DNA from: Pseudoalteromonas carrageenovora IAM 12662
Lineage (GTDB): Bacteria > Pseudomonadota > Gammaproteobacteria > Enterobacterales > Alteromonadaceae
DNA length: 64,000 bases
Direction of reading: 5' to 3'
Assembly: GCF_900239935.1 (NCBI RefSeq)
Contig: NZ_LT965928.1
Coordinates: 1,611,407 to 1,675,406, forward strand
The position numbers and the translations under genes are program-made. Numbering within the stretch: position 1 is the first letter of the stretch; each line of letters begins with the position of its first letter. The notes below the pieces were generated by a model. It saw nothing but the letters and a program-made list of their open reading frames with translations. It had not been told where the DNA came from and searched no databases. Shown here piece after piece: positions 1 to 7,116 of the stretch.

Positions 1-1
1 G

Positions 2-898
2 CGCCTGCGTTTTTATGGCATGCTTTTGAGCGCCATACTTGTACTGCTGTCGGTGTTTACGCTTAGTCAAAAAGGGCTTAATTTTGGCCTAGACTTTACC
101 GGTGGCTACCTAACGGAATTTACCACCAGCCAAAGTGTTGAGCTAAAACAACTTGAGCAATTTATTACTAAAAATCACAATGGCGAGTTTGAGCTAACCG
201 CGCAAGGTAATAGCCATTTTCAACTACGCGAAGCGCCTAGCGATTCAACAGCAAATAGTAATGATTGGCAATCTGCCATTACTCAAAACGCAGATATAAA
301 CGCTGAGGTTTTATCATCAGCGTATATTGGCTCACAAGTAGGTGATGAACTGTTTGAACAAGGTTGTTTAGCACTATTTTCAGCTATGGTTGCAGTAATG
401 CTTTATTTAGCGGTGCGGTTTGAATGGCGTTTAGCCGTAGGCTCTGTGGTTGCGCTTGTTCATGATTTACTACTCGTACTGGGGCTATTTTCGCTATTAA
501 GTATTGAGTTTAATTTAACCGTACTTGCCAGTTTACTCGCCATTATAGGTTACTCACTTAACGATTCCATAATAGTGGGTGATAGAGTACGCGAGCTTTT
601 ACGTGTTAAATCTAATAACGCACTTAGCCCTGCAAGTATTATTAACAATGCGATAAAAAGCACCTTAACGCGTACACTTATTACATCGGGTACCACGCTT
701 GCTACAGTTGCAAGTGTTTGGTTACTCGCAGGCGCGCCATTACAAGGCTTTGCCATCGCGCTATTTACCGGCATTGTAGTAGGTACCTTCTCATCTATTT
801 GTATTGCCGCCACGTTACCCGAGCTTTTAGGGTTAAGTGCTAAAAACTACGAAGAAAAACTAGATGTAAAAACCCAAGCATTAATGGATATGCCATAA
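2..898 (+). CDS. secF: SecF, protein translocase subunit (5' truncated by window edge)
   Basis: SecF is an inner-membrane partner of SecD that uses the proton-motive force to help the SecYEG translocon move proteins into the periplasm. The reading frame is open to the left edge, so the true start lies outside the window; an internal ATG at 20 is not the start. The GLDFTGG motif after the first membrane segment and NDSIIVGDRVRE in the C-terminal membrane block are SecD/SecF signatures. Five or six hydrophobic segments are visible in the 298 residues present. secD probably lies just upstream but cannot be seen. A hairpin follows at 930-957. Confidence 0.93.
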   Translation, partial: RLRFYGMLLSAILVLLSVFTLSQKGLNFGLDFTGGYLTEFTTSQSVELKQLEQFITKNHNGEFELTAQGNSHFQLREAPSDSTANSNDWQSAITQNADINAEVLSSAYIGSQVGDELFEQGCLALFSAMVAVMLYLAVRFEWRLAVGSVVALVHDLLLVLGLFSLLSIEFNLTVLASLLAIIGYSLNDSIIVGDRVRELLRVKSNNALSPASIINNAIKSTLTRTLITSGTTLATVASVWLLAGAPLQGFAIALFTGIVVGTFSSICIAATLPELLGLSAKNYEEKLDVKTQALMDMP

Positions 899-929
899 AT
901 GCGAGTCTTTATAATTAAGTAAACATATC

Positions 930-957
930 GGCGCTTAAAATAATGGTTTTAAGCGCC
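930..957 (+). terminator. Hairpin after secF
   Basis: Perfect 11-bp arms (GGCGCTTAAAA, and its complement at 947-957) with a six-base loop, followed by a short T-containing stretch. The T-tract is weak, so it is either a modest intrinsic terminator or an mRNA 3' stabilising stem for the sec operon. Confidence 0.6.
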
Positions 958-1012
958 TTATAACGGTAAAATTAACCACATAGTTTACCGTATTGGTTAT
1001 TAGCGCTCCCTC

Positions 1013-1489
1013 ATGAACAAAACCCACGTAATTGAACACCTTAAATTTGCACTTGAAGCACAATTAAATAGTGCAAAACAAGCAGCAAAAGCTGCGCACG
1101 ACGCCGCAACTCACGAAGAAAGCGTAGCAGAAACGCAATATGACACCCTAGGGCTCGAAGCCGCATATTTAGCACAAGGCCAAGCCGAGCGCGTAAACGA
1201 GTGCTACAAAAGCATTAAGCAATTTGAAGCCATTTTTAAAGAGCCTACTCACAATAAAGTGATTATAAGCTCACTCGTTCGTTTGGAAGATGAAAACACC
1301 GCACAAAAATGGTTTTATTTAGGCCCAGCCGCAGGCGGCTTAACGGTTGAAGTAAAAGGGATAATTATTCAAGTTGTTACACCCGAAGCCCCGCTGGGCA
1401 AACAACTTTTAGGCAAGCAGCTTGATGATGAAATAAGCCTGACCATTGCAGGCAAAAACCATGAATATGAAGTGGTAGAAATTTTATAA
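1013..1489 (+). CDS. GreA/GreB-family transcription elongation factor-like protein
   Basis: This 158-residue protein has a helical N-terminal half (about residues 1-75, rich in Ala, Glu and Gln) and a C-terminal beta-rich half resembling the GreA/GreB FKBP-like domain (PLGKQLLGKQLDDEI, then a hydrophobic end ..YEVVEIL). True Gre factors insert their coiled coil into the RNA polymerase secondary channel and rescue backtracked complexes. The N-terminal coil here differs from canonical GreA and GreB, so it may be a regulator of polymerase rather than a cleavage factor. It stands alone between the secF hairpin and a REP-like sequence. The family call is likely; the exact role is not known. Confidence 0.75.
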   Translation: MNKTHVIEHLKFALEAQLNSAKQAAKAAHDAATHEESVAETQYDTLGLEAAYLAQGQAERVNECYKSIKQFEAIFKEPTHNKVIISSLVRLEDENTAQKWFYLGPAAGGLTVEVKGIIIQVVTPEAPLGKQLLGKQLDDEISLTIAGKNHEYEVVEIL

Positions 1490-1506
1490 AACATTGGTTT
1501 TATATG

Positions 1507-1535
1507 TAGGTCGGATAAGCGAAGCGCCATCCGAC
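1507..1535 (+). repeat. REP-like palindromic element, left copy
   Basis: GTAGGTCGGATAA opens a hairpin with perfect arms GTCGGAT (1510-1516) and ATCCGAC (1529-1535). The same opening 13-mer occurs inverted at 3378-3391. The composition and layout match REP sequences of gammaproteobacteria that are mobilised by RAYT transposases. No RAYT gene is in this window. Confidence 0.65.
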
Positions 1536-1738
1536 AAAGCCAATTTGTCTCATAACATTATTAAAAGTCGTTTTGGTGTAAAAAAGCATAGCCAACTTTA
1601 AAGCGCAGCTAATTATCTGTTTACATTAAACTTATTAAGTGGAATTATTGAAGTATGTTATATGCGCTGTTTTGGTGTGTTATAAATCACCAAAATGGTG
1701 TTCAGTAAATTGTTATTTTTTTCTGGCTTAGGTGCTAA

Positions 1739-2278
1739 ATGAAATCTAAAAGAACTCAATTTCAACAGCATCTTTATCACGAGATAGAAGATGAAGAAAA
1801 AGCAGAATCATACTTAAGTGATTCCATGCCTCTTATTGGCGAAATAATTATGTATTTTAATGGACTGGAAAGCTCATTAGATTCATTTTTATGCGAAACC
1901 TTTACAGATAGAACTGATTCAACTGGTTTAATAGTTCTACATAAAATGGGGTACTCAGCCAAAGTAGATTTGTTTAAACGTTTCGCTGACGACTTCCATC
2001 TCTGTATGGAGAAACCTTTTGATGGCTATGGTGAGTTAATGGCTAACTTAAAGGAGTCAGGACGTTTACGAAATTTAGTGGCTCACGCTGATTGGGAAAA
2101 TACTGACAATGACGGTTATACCTATGTGTCTTTACGTATCAGTAAAAAACAGATGGAACAAGAATACGTACAGTTTTCGATAGAGTCCCTACAAAAAATT
2201 ATAAACCTAATATTTGACACTCGCACTTGTTTAAGTAATTACTGGGAAGCGAAAGAGGCGTATCTAGGTCGGTTGTAA
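1739..2278 (+). CDS. Hypothetical protein with a HEPN-type RNxxxH motif
   Basis: I do not recognise a named family for this 179-residue, largely helical, soluble protein. Residues 111-116 read RNLVAH inside a predicted helix. This fits the Rx4H pattern of HEPN-superfamily proteins, in which a polar residue (N, D or H) follows the Arg; many are RNases in toxin-antitoxin or phage-defence systems, while others only bind nucleotides or RNA. The start ATG follows AGGTG at a suitable distance. The gene lies between cassette-like junctions (1725-1736 and 2282-2369), with no obvious antitoxin beside it. The HEPN assignment rests on the motif and helical character only. Confidence 0.6.
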   Translation: MKSKRTQFQQHLYHEIEDEEKAESYLSDSMPLIGEIIMYFNGLESSLDSFLCETFTDRTDSTGLIVLHKMGYSAKVDLFKRFADDFHLCMEKPFDGYGELMANLKESGRLRNLVAHADWENTDNDGYTYVSLRISKKQMEQEYVQFSIESLQKIINLIFDTRTCLSNYWEAKEAYLGRL

Positions 2279-2281
2279 TAA

Positions 2282-2369
2282 ACATAAAGGACGCAAAAAA
2301 AGCAGGCTTGAGCTCCTTCGTCGTTAATTTTAGCCTGCTATATTGCGCCGGTTGTGCGAGGCGTTAGGT
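2282..2369 (+). other. Degenerate integron attC-like site
   Basis: The stretch ends in GCGTTAGGT (2361-2369), which fits the attC core consensus GTTRRRY, and the next gene starts seven bases later. Upstream is an imperfect hairpin: AGCAGGCT (2301-2308) pairs with AGCCTGCT (2332-2339), and CGCA (2292-2295) pairs with TGCG (2344-2347) across asymmetric A/T spacers, as in folded attC sites. The matching left core box (RYYYAAC) is not evident, so the site would be decayed or the resemblance partial. Confidence 0.4.
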
Positions 2370-2375
2370 TGCTAT

Positions 2376-2642
2376 ATGGAACATCGAACATTTAAAGTTT
2401 GTGATAATAGTGAGTGTGGAAACTTTGATTCCTTTCCTCTAGCTCAAATTGTTTGCTCAGAATGCGGGCGTAACCTTACTTCTCAGCAAGAAGTTGAAGG
2501 GCGAAATTCCGTCACGATTTGGATTATGGGCAACCGCTTCAAGGTCTTCTTTACTCTGCTTCTTATACCTATTTTGATTGTGCTTACGTTGAATCTAATG
2601 AAAATGCTACCAGTGAAATTTTCTCTGGGAATCTTAACCTAG
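2376..2642 (+). CDS. Small zinc-ribbon membrane protein, unknown function
   Basis: This is an 88-residue protein. Near the N-terminus four cysteines are arranged as CDNSEC followed by CSEC, a likely zinc ribbon. One hydrophobic segment near the C-terminus (FKVFFTLLLIPILIVLTLNL) should cross the membrane. The ATG at 2376 is preferred over an upstream in-frame TTG at 2343, because that extension would be encoded by the attC-like sequence. It sits directly behind that junction like a gene in an integron cassette. No function is assigned. Confidence 0.55.
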   Translation: MEHRTFKVCDNSECGNFDSFPLAQIVCSECGRNLTSQQEVEGRNSVTIWIMGNRFKVFFTLLLIPILIVLTLNLMKMLPVKFSLGILT

Positions 2643-2663
2643 TATATTTTCGCTCAAATCAGC

Positions 2664-2816
2664 ATGACCGCTAGGCTATATCCTCTTTTTGTAAAAAAGA
2701 ACTACGAGTACAAGACAGATTCTAAAGGTCACATTTTTTTAGCTTGCTTGTTTGCGCCAGTTATTGTGTCTTTTACCCTAGTTTGCATTAACATAATTAA
2801 TTATACACCTACCTAA
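2664..2816 (+). CDS. Possible small membrane protein (50 aa)
   Basis: An ATG-started frame of 50 codons directly downstream of the zinc-ribbon protein encodes a basic N-terminal segment (LFVKKNYEYK) followed by one strongly hydrophobic stretch (IFLACLFAPVIVSFTLVCINII). A clear ribosome-binding site is not seen. It may be the second gene of the same cassette. No family is recognised, and it could be a chance frame. Confidence 0.35.
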   Translation: MTARLYPLFVKKNYEYKTDSKGHIFLACLFAPVIVSFTLVCINIINYTPT

Positions 2817-2859
2817 ATTTTGAAAATTAAGATGAGTGTCAGCCTAAATAAATAGTTTG

Positions 2860-2909
2860 AGCGTAGCAATTTTCGCTACGCTATAAATGCCCGCTGAGCT
2901 GGGCAATAG
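2860..2909 (+). other. Hairpin plus possible decayed cassette junction
   Basis: AGCGTAGC (2860-2867) and GCTACGCT (2875-2882) form a perfect 8-bp stem. It is followed by GCTGAGCTGGGCAATAG (2893-2909), which resembles the right end of an attC site but with CAATAG where GTTAG is expected. It lies just before the lipoprotein gene. It could be a decayed attC, or simply a hairpin acting as terminator for the small genes upstream. Confidence 0.3.
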
Positions 2910-2925
2910 TAAACAAGGAAGTACT

Positions 2926-3327
2926 TTGATTCATAGGTTTTTATCAATATCTGCGATGATCTTTTTATTATCAGCTTGCACTACAGGTAAGCTTTATTAC
3001 ACGAAGGCTTCAGGCGAACGTGTTTTAGGGTGTGATGTGGAGTTTGTTGGCTTACCAAGCGTGGATAAGTTTGCGGTTGAATATGCACTTAGCCTCTGCG
3101 CGAAAAGCTCTGTGAAAAAAGGGTATTCCATAGATAAAGAAAAGGAATACCTACTTACCCTAGAGCTTCAAATTCCAGAGCCAAAATGCGGCGAATCATG
3201 GAACCATAAGTCGGCAAAAGAACAGTACAAAACTGGCAAACTGTCAAAGAAGGAATATGGCTATATTGTTGCTCACATTGACTTGGGTTTAGCGGTTGTT
3301 AACGAGTGCTCACGGATAACTGAATAA
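2926..3327 (+). CDS. Small lipoprotein, unknown function
   Basis: The predicted 133-residue protein begins MIHRFLSISAMIFLLSAC, a lipoprotein signal peptide with lipobox LSAC and the lipidated Cys at residue 18. The start chosen is the TTG at 2926, because AAGGAA lies 5 bases upstream and the signal peptide then starts properly. The in-frame ATG at 2887 would add 13 polar residues and lies inside a junction-like sequence. Three further cysteines in the mature part could form a disulfide. No family is recognised. It is the last gene before the right REP-like copy. Confidence 0.65.
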   Translation: MIHRFLSISAMIFLLSACTTGKLYYTKASGERVLGCDVEFVGLPSVDKFAVEYALSLCAKSSVKKGYSIDKEKEYLLTLELQIPEPKCGESWNHKSAKEQYKTGKLSKKEYGYIVAHIDLGLAVVNECSRITE

Positions 3328-3356
3328 AATCAATTATTTCGATCGTTTTGGCGAGA

Positions 3357-3391
3357 CATGCAGGATGCCTTCGCCCTTTATCCGACCTACG
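3357..3391 (-). repeat. REP-like element, right (inverted) copy
   Basis: On the minus strand this reads GTAGGTCGGATAA, then a GC-rich loop and GCATCC. It is the same family as the copy at 1507-1535 but in opposite orientation. The TAG stop codon of yjdM (3387-3389) lies within the first bases of the element. Confidence 0.6.
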
Positions 3392-3728
3392 AGTTAGCCT
3401 TTTTCACAAACTTTGCTGTTACCATCATTTCGCCAATGCCTTCTACTTTACAATCAAGCTCGTGATCTTTTTTATCAAGCACACGCCTTACGACCGCTTT
3501 GGTGCCAATTTTAATGACTTGTGAACTGCCTTTAATTTTTAAATCTTTGGCTACGGTTACTTTATCGCCATCATTAAGTAGTGTGCCGTTGGCATCTTTA
3601 ACTGAAATTGCGTCTTCATCGTTTGTACTATTTGGGTTCCATTCATAGGCACACTCAGGGCAAATAAGCAGTTGCTGGTCTTCGTAAACATATTCAGATT
3701 GGCACTGTGGGCAGGCAGGATGTGACAT
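3387..3728 (-). CDS. yjdM: YjdM/PhnA-family zinc-ribbon protein
   Basis: This 113-residue protein matches the YjdM (formerly PhnA) family: an N-terminal zinc ribbon (CPQCQSEYVYEDQQLLICPEC, cysteines at about residues 6, 9, 23 and 26) and a C-terminal SH3-like barrel with the motif LNDGDKVTVAKDLKIKG. Despite its old name it is not known to be a phosphonoacetate hydrolase; its role is unclear. The length is normal. Its end overlaps a REP-like sequence, suggesting that element inserted exactly at the 3' end. Confidence 0.9.
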   Translation of the reverse strand: MSHPACPQCQSEYVYEDQQLLICPECAYEWNPNSTNDEDAISVKDANGTLLNDGDKVTVAKDLKIKGSSQVIKIGTKAVVRRVLDKKDHELDCKVEGIGEMMVTAKFVKKANS

Positions 3729-3914
3729 TTATAACGCTCATAAAATATTAATTTTGCGTATTTTAATCTGCATTAATAGGAAAATATAGTTAATCAATAT
3801 TTTTTATCTTCACGCTAAAAATATCTCGTTTGTGTGGTTTTTAAAAAGGGCATATAAAGCATATGTCGCTTAAGCAATTTAAGCGCTAACACTTACAGTA
3901 GGTATTTGTTAAAG

Positions 3915-3964
3915 CACCCATCGTATTAAGTGATACGCGCAATGCCCACTTAGTACGATGGGTG
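3915..3964 (+). repeat. Long imperfect hairpin in the yjdM-rimK-like intergenic region
   Basis: CACCCATCGTA then TAAGTG (3915-3932) pairs with CACTTA then TACGATGGGTG (3947-3964), giving a stem of about 17 bp with one opposed T/G, followed by TTTCTATTTATA. It lies 69 bases before the ATP-grasp gene. It could be a terminator on the plus strand, a leader attenuator, or a small palindromic repeat. The rest of 3729-4033 shows nothing clear. Confidence 0.5.
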
Positions 3965-4033
3965 TTTCTATTTATAGTGCTGAGTATTTTATTAGGCATG
4001 CTTTTTATATTTCTGACTTAACTAGGAAAAGTC

Positions 4034-5428
4034 GTGTTTAAAACCTTAATAGTGGTTGATAACAACGAGCAAACACTTGCTCAATCGTTCGAAAATGTAA
4101 TTACGTTTAATAGTTACTTACGTGATTACCCAAAACATAATGAACCTAAAACTCGCATTATTAATTTATGCGACTCAAGCCAATACTTGAGTAAGGGTTA
4201 TTATTGCTCTTTGCTTGCTGAGGCGCGCAAACACCAAGTTTTGCCAAGTGTTAAAACAATAAATGCGCTTCGTAGCGGCCAAGCTCCTATGTTAAATGTT
4301 GGGCAAATTGATGGCGAAATTTACTTTGGTAATGCGCTAAACGAATTACAAAGTAAAGCGGCTAAATCGGTATTTAAGCAATACCCAGCGCCTATTTTAT
4401 ATGTAGATGAGCAAGGCTTATTGCAACAGGGCTCGCTAAGTTCTTTAAACGATGAGCAATACAGCAATTTTGTAGCAAAACTAAATACGTTTACCCAAAC
4501 ACAATGGCGCATTGGAAATGTGCAGCGCCGTTTTAGATGGGATATGGCAATACTTGTTGATCATAACGAAAAAGTACCACCGAGTGATAAAGATGCCATT
4601 GCCCGTTTTATAAAAGCAGCTGCTAAACATGGTATTAATGCGCAAGCACTCAGTTTTGATGAAATAGACAATATTGCCCAGTTTGATGCGTTATTTATTC
4701 GCCAAACTACAGCGATTGACCATCCAACGTATCGCCTTGCAAGCAAAGCGCAAAGCCTAGGTTTAGTGGTAATTGACGATGCTGAATCTATTTTACGTTG
4801 TTGTAATAAAGTATATTTACACGATGCGTTTAATTATCAAAAAGTGCCCAGTTTAAAAACGGTTGTAGTGGCTGATCTATCAGCGCAAACGCTTGAGCAA
4901 TTAGAAGAGGCGTTTACCTATCCGCTGGTTTTAAAAATGCCTGAAGGGTCGTTCTCTAAAGGTGTATTTAAAGTTGCAAACCGCAGTGAGCTTGAAGCTA
5001 AATTAACCGATCTGTTTGAATATAGCGCATTGGTACTTGCACAAGAATACATGTACACAGAATACGATTGGCGAGTAGGTGTATTAAATGGCCGCGCTAT
5101 ATATGCGTGTCGTTATTTAATGGCACGCAACCATTGGCAAATTTATAATCACGATGCTAAACGGTTTTTCTCTGGTGGTTTTGAAACGCTACCTACCTTT
5201 GAGTTACCAAAAGTTGTTTTAGATGCCGCTTTAAAAGCATGTAAAACTGTGGGCAAAGGCTTATATGGCGTAGATGTTAAAGAACATCAAGGCAAAGCAT
5301 ATGTGCTTGAAGTAAATGACAATCCAAGTATTGATCACAAAGTAGAAGATGGCTATTTAGGCGACGAACTATACATGATCATTATGGATGAATTTAAACA
5401 ACGCTTAGAAGCGCGAGGCCGTGGCTAA
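4034..5428 (+). CDS. RimK-like ATP-grasp ligase with N-terminal RLAN domain
   Basis: Predicted ATP-dependent carboxylate-amine ligase of the RimK family (464 aa). Residues 1 to about 150 form the RimK-like N-terminal (RLAN) domain; the ATP-grasp fold occupies about 180-455. VVLKMPEGSFSKGVFKV carries the ATP-binding Lys and glycine loop, and YVLEVNDNPSID carries the Mg-binding Glu and Asn. RimK relatives add glutamate or other amino acids to a protein or peptide end. The start is GTG with AGGAAAAG upstream. The next gene starts four bases after the stop, so the two form an operon. The substrate is unknown; comparative genomics places such pairs among predicted peptide-modifying amidoligase systems. 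Confidence 0.85.
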   Translation: MFKTLIVVDNNEQTLAQSFENVITFNSYLRDYPKHNEPKTRIINLCDSSQYLSKGYYCSLLAEARKHQVLPSVKTINALRSGQAPMLNVGQIDGEIYFGNALNELQSKAAKSVFKQYPAPILYVDEQGLLQQGSLSSLNDEQYSNFVAKLNTFTQTQWRIGNVQRRFRWDMAILVDHNEKVPPSDKDAIARFIKAAAKHGINAQALSFDEIDNIAQFDALFIRQTTAIDHPTYRLASKAQSLGLVVIDDAESILRCCNKVYLHDAFNYQKVPSLKTVVVADLSAQTLEQLEEAFTYPLVLKMPEGSFSKGVFKVANRSELEAKLTDLFEYSALVLAQEYMYTEYDWRVGVLNGRAIYACRYLMARNHWQIYNHDAKRFFSGGFETLPTFELPKVVLDAALKACKTVGKGLYGVDVKEHQGKAYVLEVNDNPSIDHKVEDGYLGDELYMIIMDEFKQRLEARGRG

Positions 5429-5431
5429 TAC

Positions 5432-6541
5432 ATGAATAACCTTGTTATTCGAAAAGCACTTAGCAGTGATTTAAACGCACTAATAGACGTTGAAAACGCT
5501 TGCTTTAATAACGATAAATTGAGCCCGCGTAGTTTAAAGCGCTGGTTAAGTGCTAAGCACGGTATTTTGCTCGTTGCAGAAAATGGCGAGCAAGTATGCG
5601 GCTATGGGCTTGTGTGGTGCCATAAAGGCACACGTTTAGCACGTTTATATTCGCTTGCTGTAAAACCCACAATGCAAGGTAAAGGCATTGCTAAAATGCT
5701 ATTAGCTGTGCTTGAAAAACAAACCAGTGAGCGTGGGCGAATTTACTTACGATTAGAAGTGGCCGTCAATAACGAAAGTGCTATTGGGCTATACAAAAGC
5801 TTGGGTTACAGAGTGTTTGGTCAATATAGCGATTATTATGACGATCACAGCGATGCATTGCGAATGCAAAAAAATATTCGCCAAACGAGTGAGCTAAAAG
5901 TAGCGCGATTAACGCCATGGTATCAGCAAACTACCGAGTTTACCTGTGGGCCAGCGGCGTTATTAATGGCAATGGGGGCACTTAAGCCAACAACCGAGCT
6001 TAGCCAATCACATGAGCTGGCACTTTGGCGCGAAGGCACCACTATTTTTATGACATCGGGTCATGGTGGTTGTCATCCGTTTGGTTTGGCACTTGCTGCT
6101 AATAAGCGCGGCTTTAAAAGCGAGGTCATGGTAAATACCACAGAGCCTTTGTTTTTAGATGGCGTACGCAATGAGAACAAAAAAATAGTACTTGCAACAG
6201 TGCATCAACAATTTGTTGATGGTATTGCACAGGCAAATATACCGCTTACGCATAAAGATGTTGAGCTTGAGCATATTGAACAGTGGTTAAGTCAAGGCTT
6301 TAGTGTGCTGTTACTAATTAGCACATACCGGTTTGATGGTAAAAAATCACCTCATTGGGTGTGCGTTACCCACCTTGATGAGCACTGCGTGTATGTTCAC
6401 GACCCATTTTGTGAGCCAGGAAGCGACAAACAACTCGCAATAGATTGCCAGTACGTGCCTATAGCGCGCAGTGATTTTAGTAAAATGTCAGCATTTGGTA
6501 GCCAACGTTTAAGAACCGCAGTAGCCATTGCTAATAATTAA
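5432..6541 (+). CDS. GNAT acetyltransferase fused to C39-like peptidase domain
   Basis: Two domains in 369 residues. Residues 1-150 are a RimI-like GNAT N-acetyltransferase with the acetyl-CoA loop QGKGIAKMLL. Residues about 160-365 are a C39-like papain-fold domain (DUF3335 type): EFTCGPAALLMAMG supplies the likely catalytic Cys, SPHWVCVTHLD the His, and VHDPF the Asp. C39 peptidases typically cut after a double-glycine leader, so with the upstream ATP-grasp ligase this suggests a peptide or protein terminus that is cleaved, extended and acetylated. It is translationally close to the ligase. The domain calls are firm; the joint function is inference. Confidence 0.85.
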   Translation: MNNLVIRKALSSDLNALIDVENACFNNDKLSPRSLKRWLSAKHGILLVAENGEQVCGYGLVWCHKGTRLARLYSLAVKPTMQGKGIAKMLLAVLEKQTSERGRIYLRLEVAVNNESAIGLYKSLGYRVFGQYSDYYDDHSDALRMQKNIRQTSELKVARLTPWYQQTTEFTCGPAALLMAMGALKPTTELSQSHELALWREGTTIFMTSGHGGCHPFGLALAANKRGFKSEVMVNTTEPLFLDGVRNENKKIVLATVHQQFVDGIAQANIPLTHKDVELEHIEQWLSQGFSVLLLISTYRFDGKKSPHWVCVTHLDEHCVYVHDPFCEPGSDKQLAIDCQYVPIARSDFSKMSAFGSQRLRTAVAIANN

Positions 6542-6558
6542 TAGGTTTTAAGTAAAGA

Positions 6559-7071
6559 GTGACTTTTTTAGATTTAATTGATGTAGCCCCTTATTCGTGG
6601 GCGGCCATTGGTACCGCCGCTTTTTGCGGTGCCATAATTGGGTTAGAACGGCAATTGCGCGGTAAACCTGTGGGTATTCGTACCTCAGCCTTAATAACGC
6701 TGGGCACGTATTTGTTTTTATCGACCGCGTTTAACTTACAAGGGGATGTAATTGATCATTCGCGTGTAGTGGGGCAAATAATTACAGGCATTGGCTTTTT
6801 AGGCGCTGGCGTTATGCTTGCAAAAGACGGAGCCGTTGTAGGGGTTACCTCAGCTGCAACCATTTGGGTGCTTGCTTCAATTGGTGTAATGATAGCTACA
6901 GACAATTTAGGCGCTGCTATTAAACTTTCAGTGCTGGTGGTCGGTATTTTATACGGTGTAGATGTACTGGAGGCAAAATTTAAAAGCCTCAGCAAAGGGG
7001 TACACACTAAAGTAAAAAATTATCAAAAACGTTATTATCGAAAAGAATTTAACGACCCAGAACGCCACTGA
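6559..7071 (+). CDS. MgtC/SapB-family membrane protein (short form)
   Basis: This 170-residue inner-membrane protein has the MgtC/SapB signature GLERQLRGKPVGIRTSALITLG and about five hydrophobic segments, with ITGIGFLGAGVML typical of the family. MgtC in pathogens modulates F1Fo ATP synthase and supports growth at low Mg; family members elsewhere are mostly uncharacterised. The soluble C-terminal domain of full-length MgtC is missing here and only a basic tail is present. The start is GTG with a weak AAAGAG upstream. It follows the GNAT/C39 gene by 17 bases and may be co-transcribed. A second paralogue is at 16281. Confidence 0.87.
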   Translation: MTFLDLIDVAPYSWAAIGTAAFCGAIIGLERQLRGKPVGIRTSALITLGTYLFLSTAFNLQGDVIDHSRVVGQIITGIGFLGAGVMLAKDGAVVGVTSAATIWVLASIGVMIATDNLGAAIKLSVLVVGILYGVDVLEAKFKSLSKGVHTKVKNYQKRYYRKEFNDPERH

Positions 7072-7075
7072 TTTA

Positions 7076-7096
7076 ACGCCACTAATTTAGTGGCGT
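7076..7096. terminator. Bidirectional hairpin between convergent genes
   Basis: ACGCCACTAA and TTAGTGGCGT are perfect 10-bp arms separated by one base, between the ends of the MgtC-like gene (+) and the EAL gene (-). The T-tracts are weak on both sides. Confidence 0.6.
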
Positions 7097-7116
7097 ACTA
7101 CGTTAAAATGTATTAG

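Noticed and set aside
2887..2925. ATG at 2887 as the start of the lipoprotein gene
   Set aside because: It would put 13 polar residues before the signal peptide, and it lies in a structured junction-like sequence without a ribosome-binding site; TTG 2926 has AAGGAA and gives a normal lipoprotein signal.
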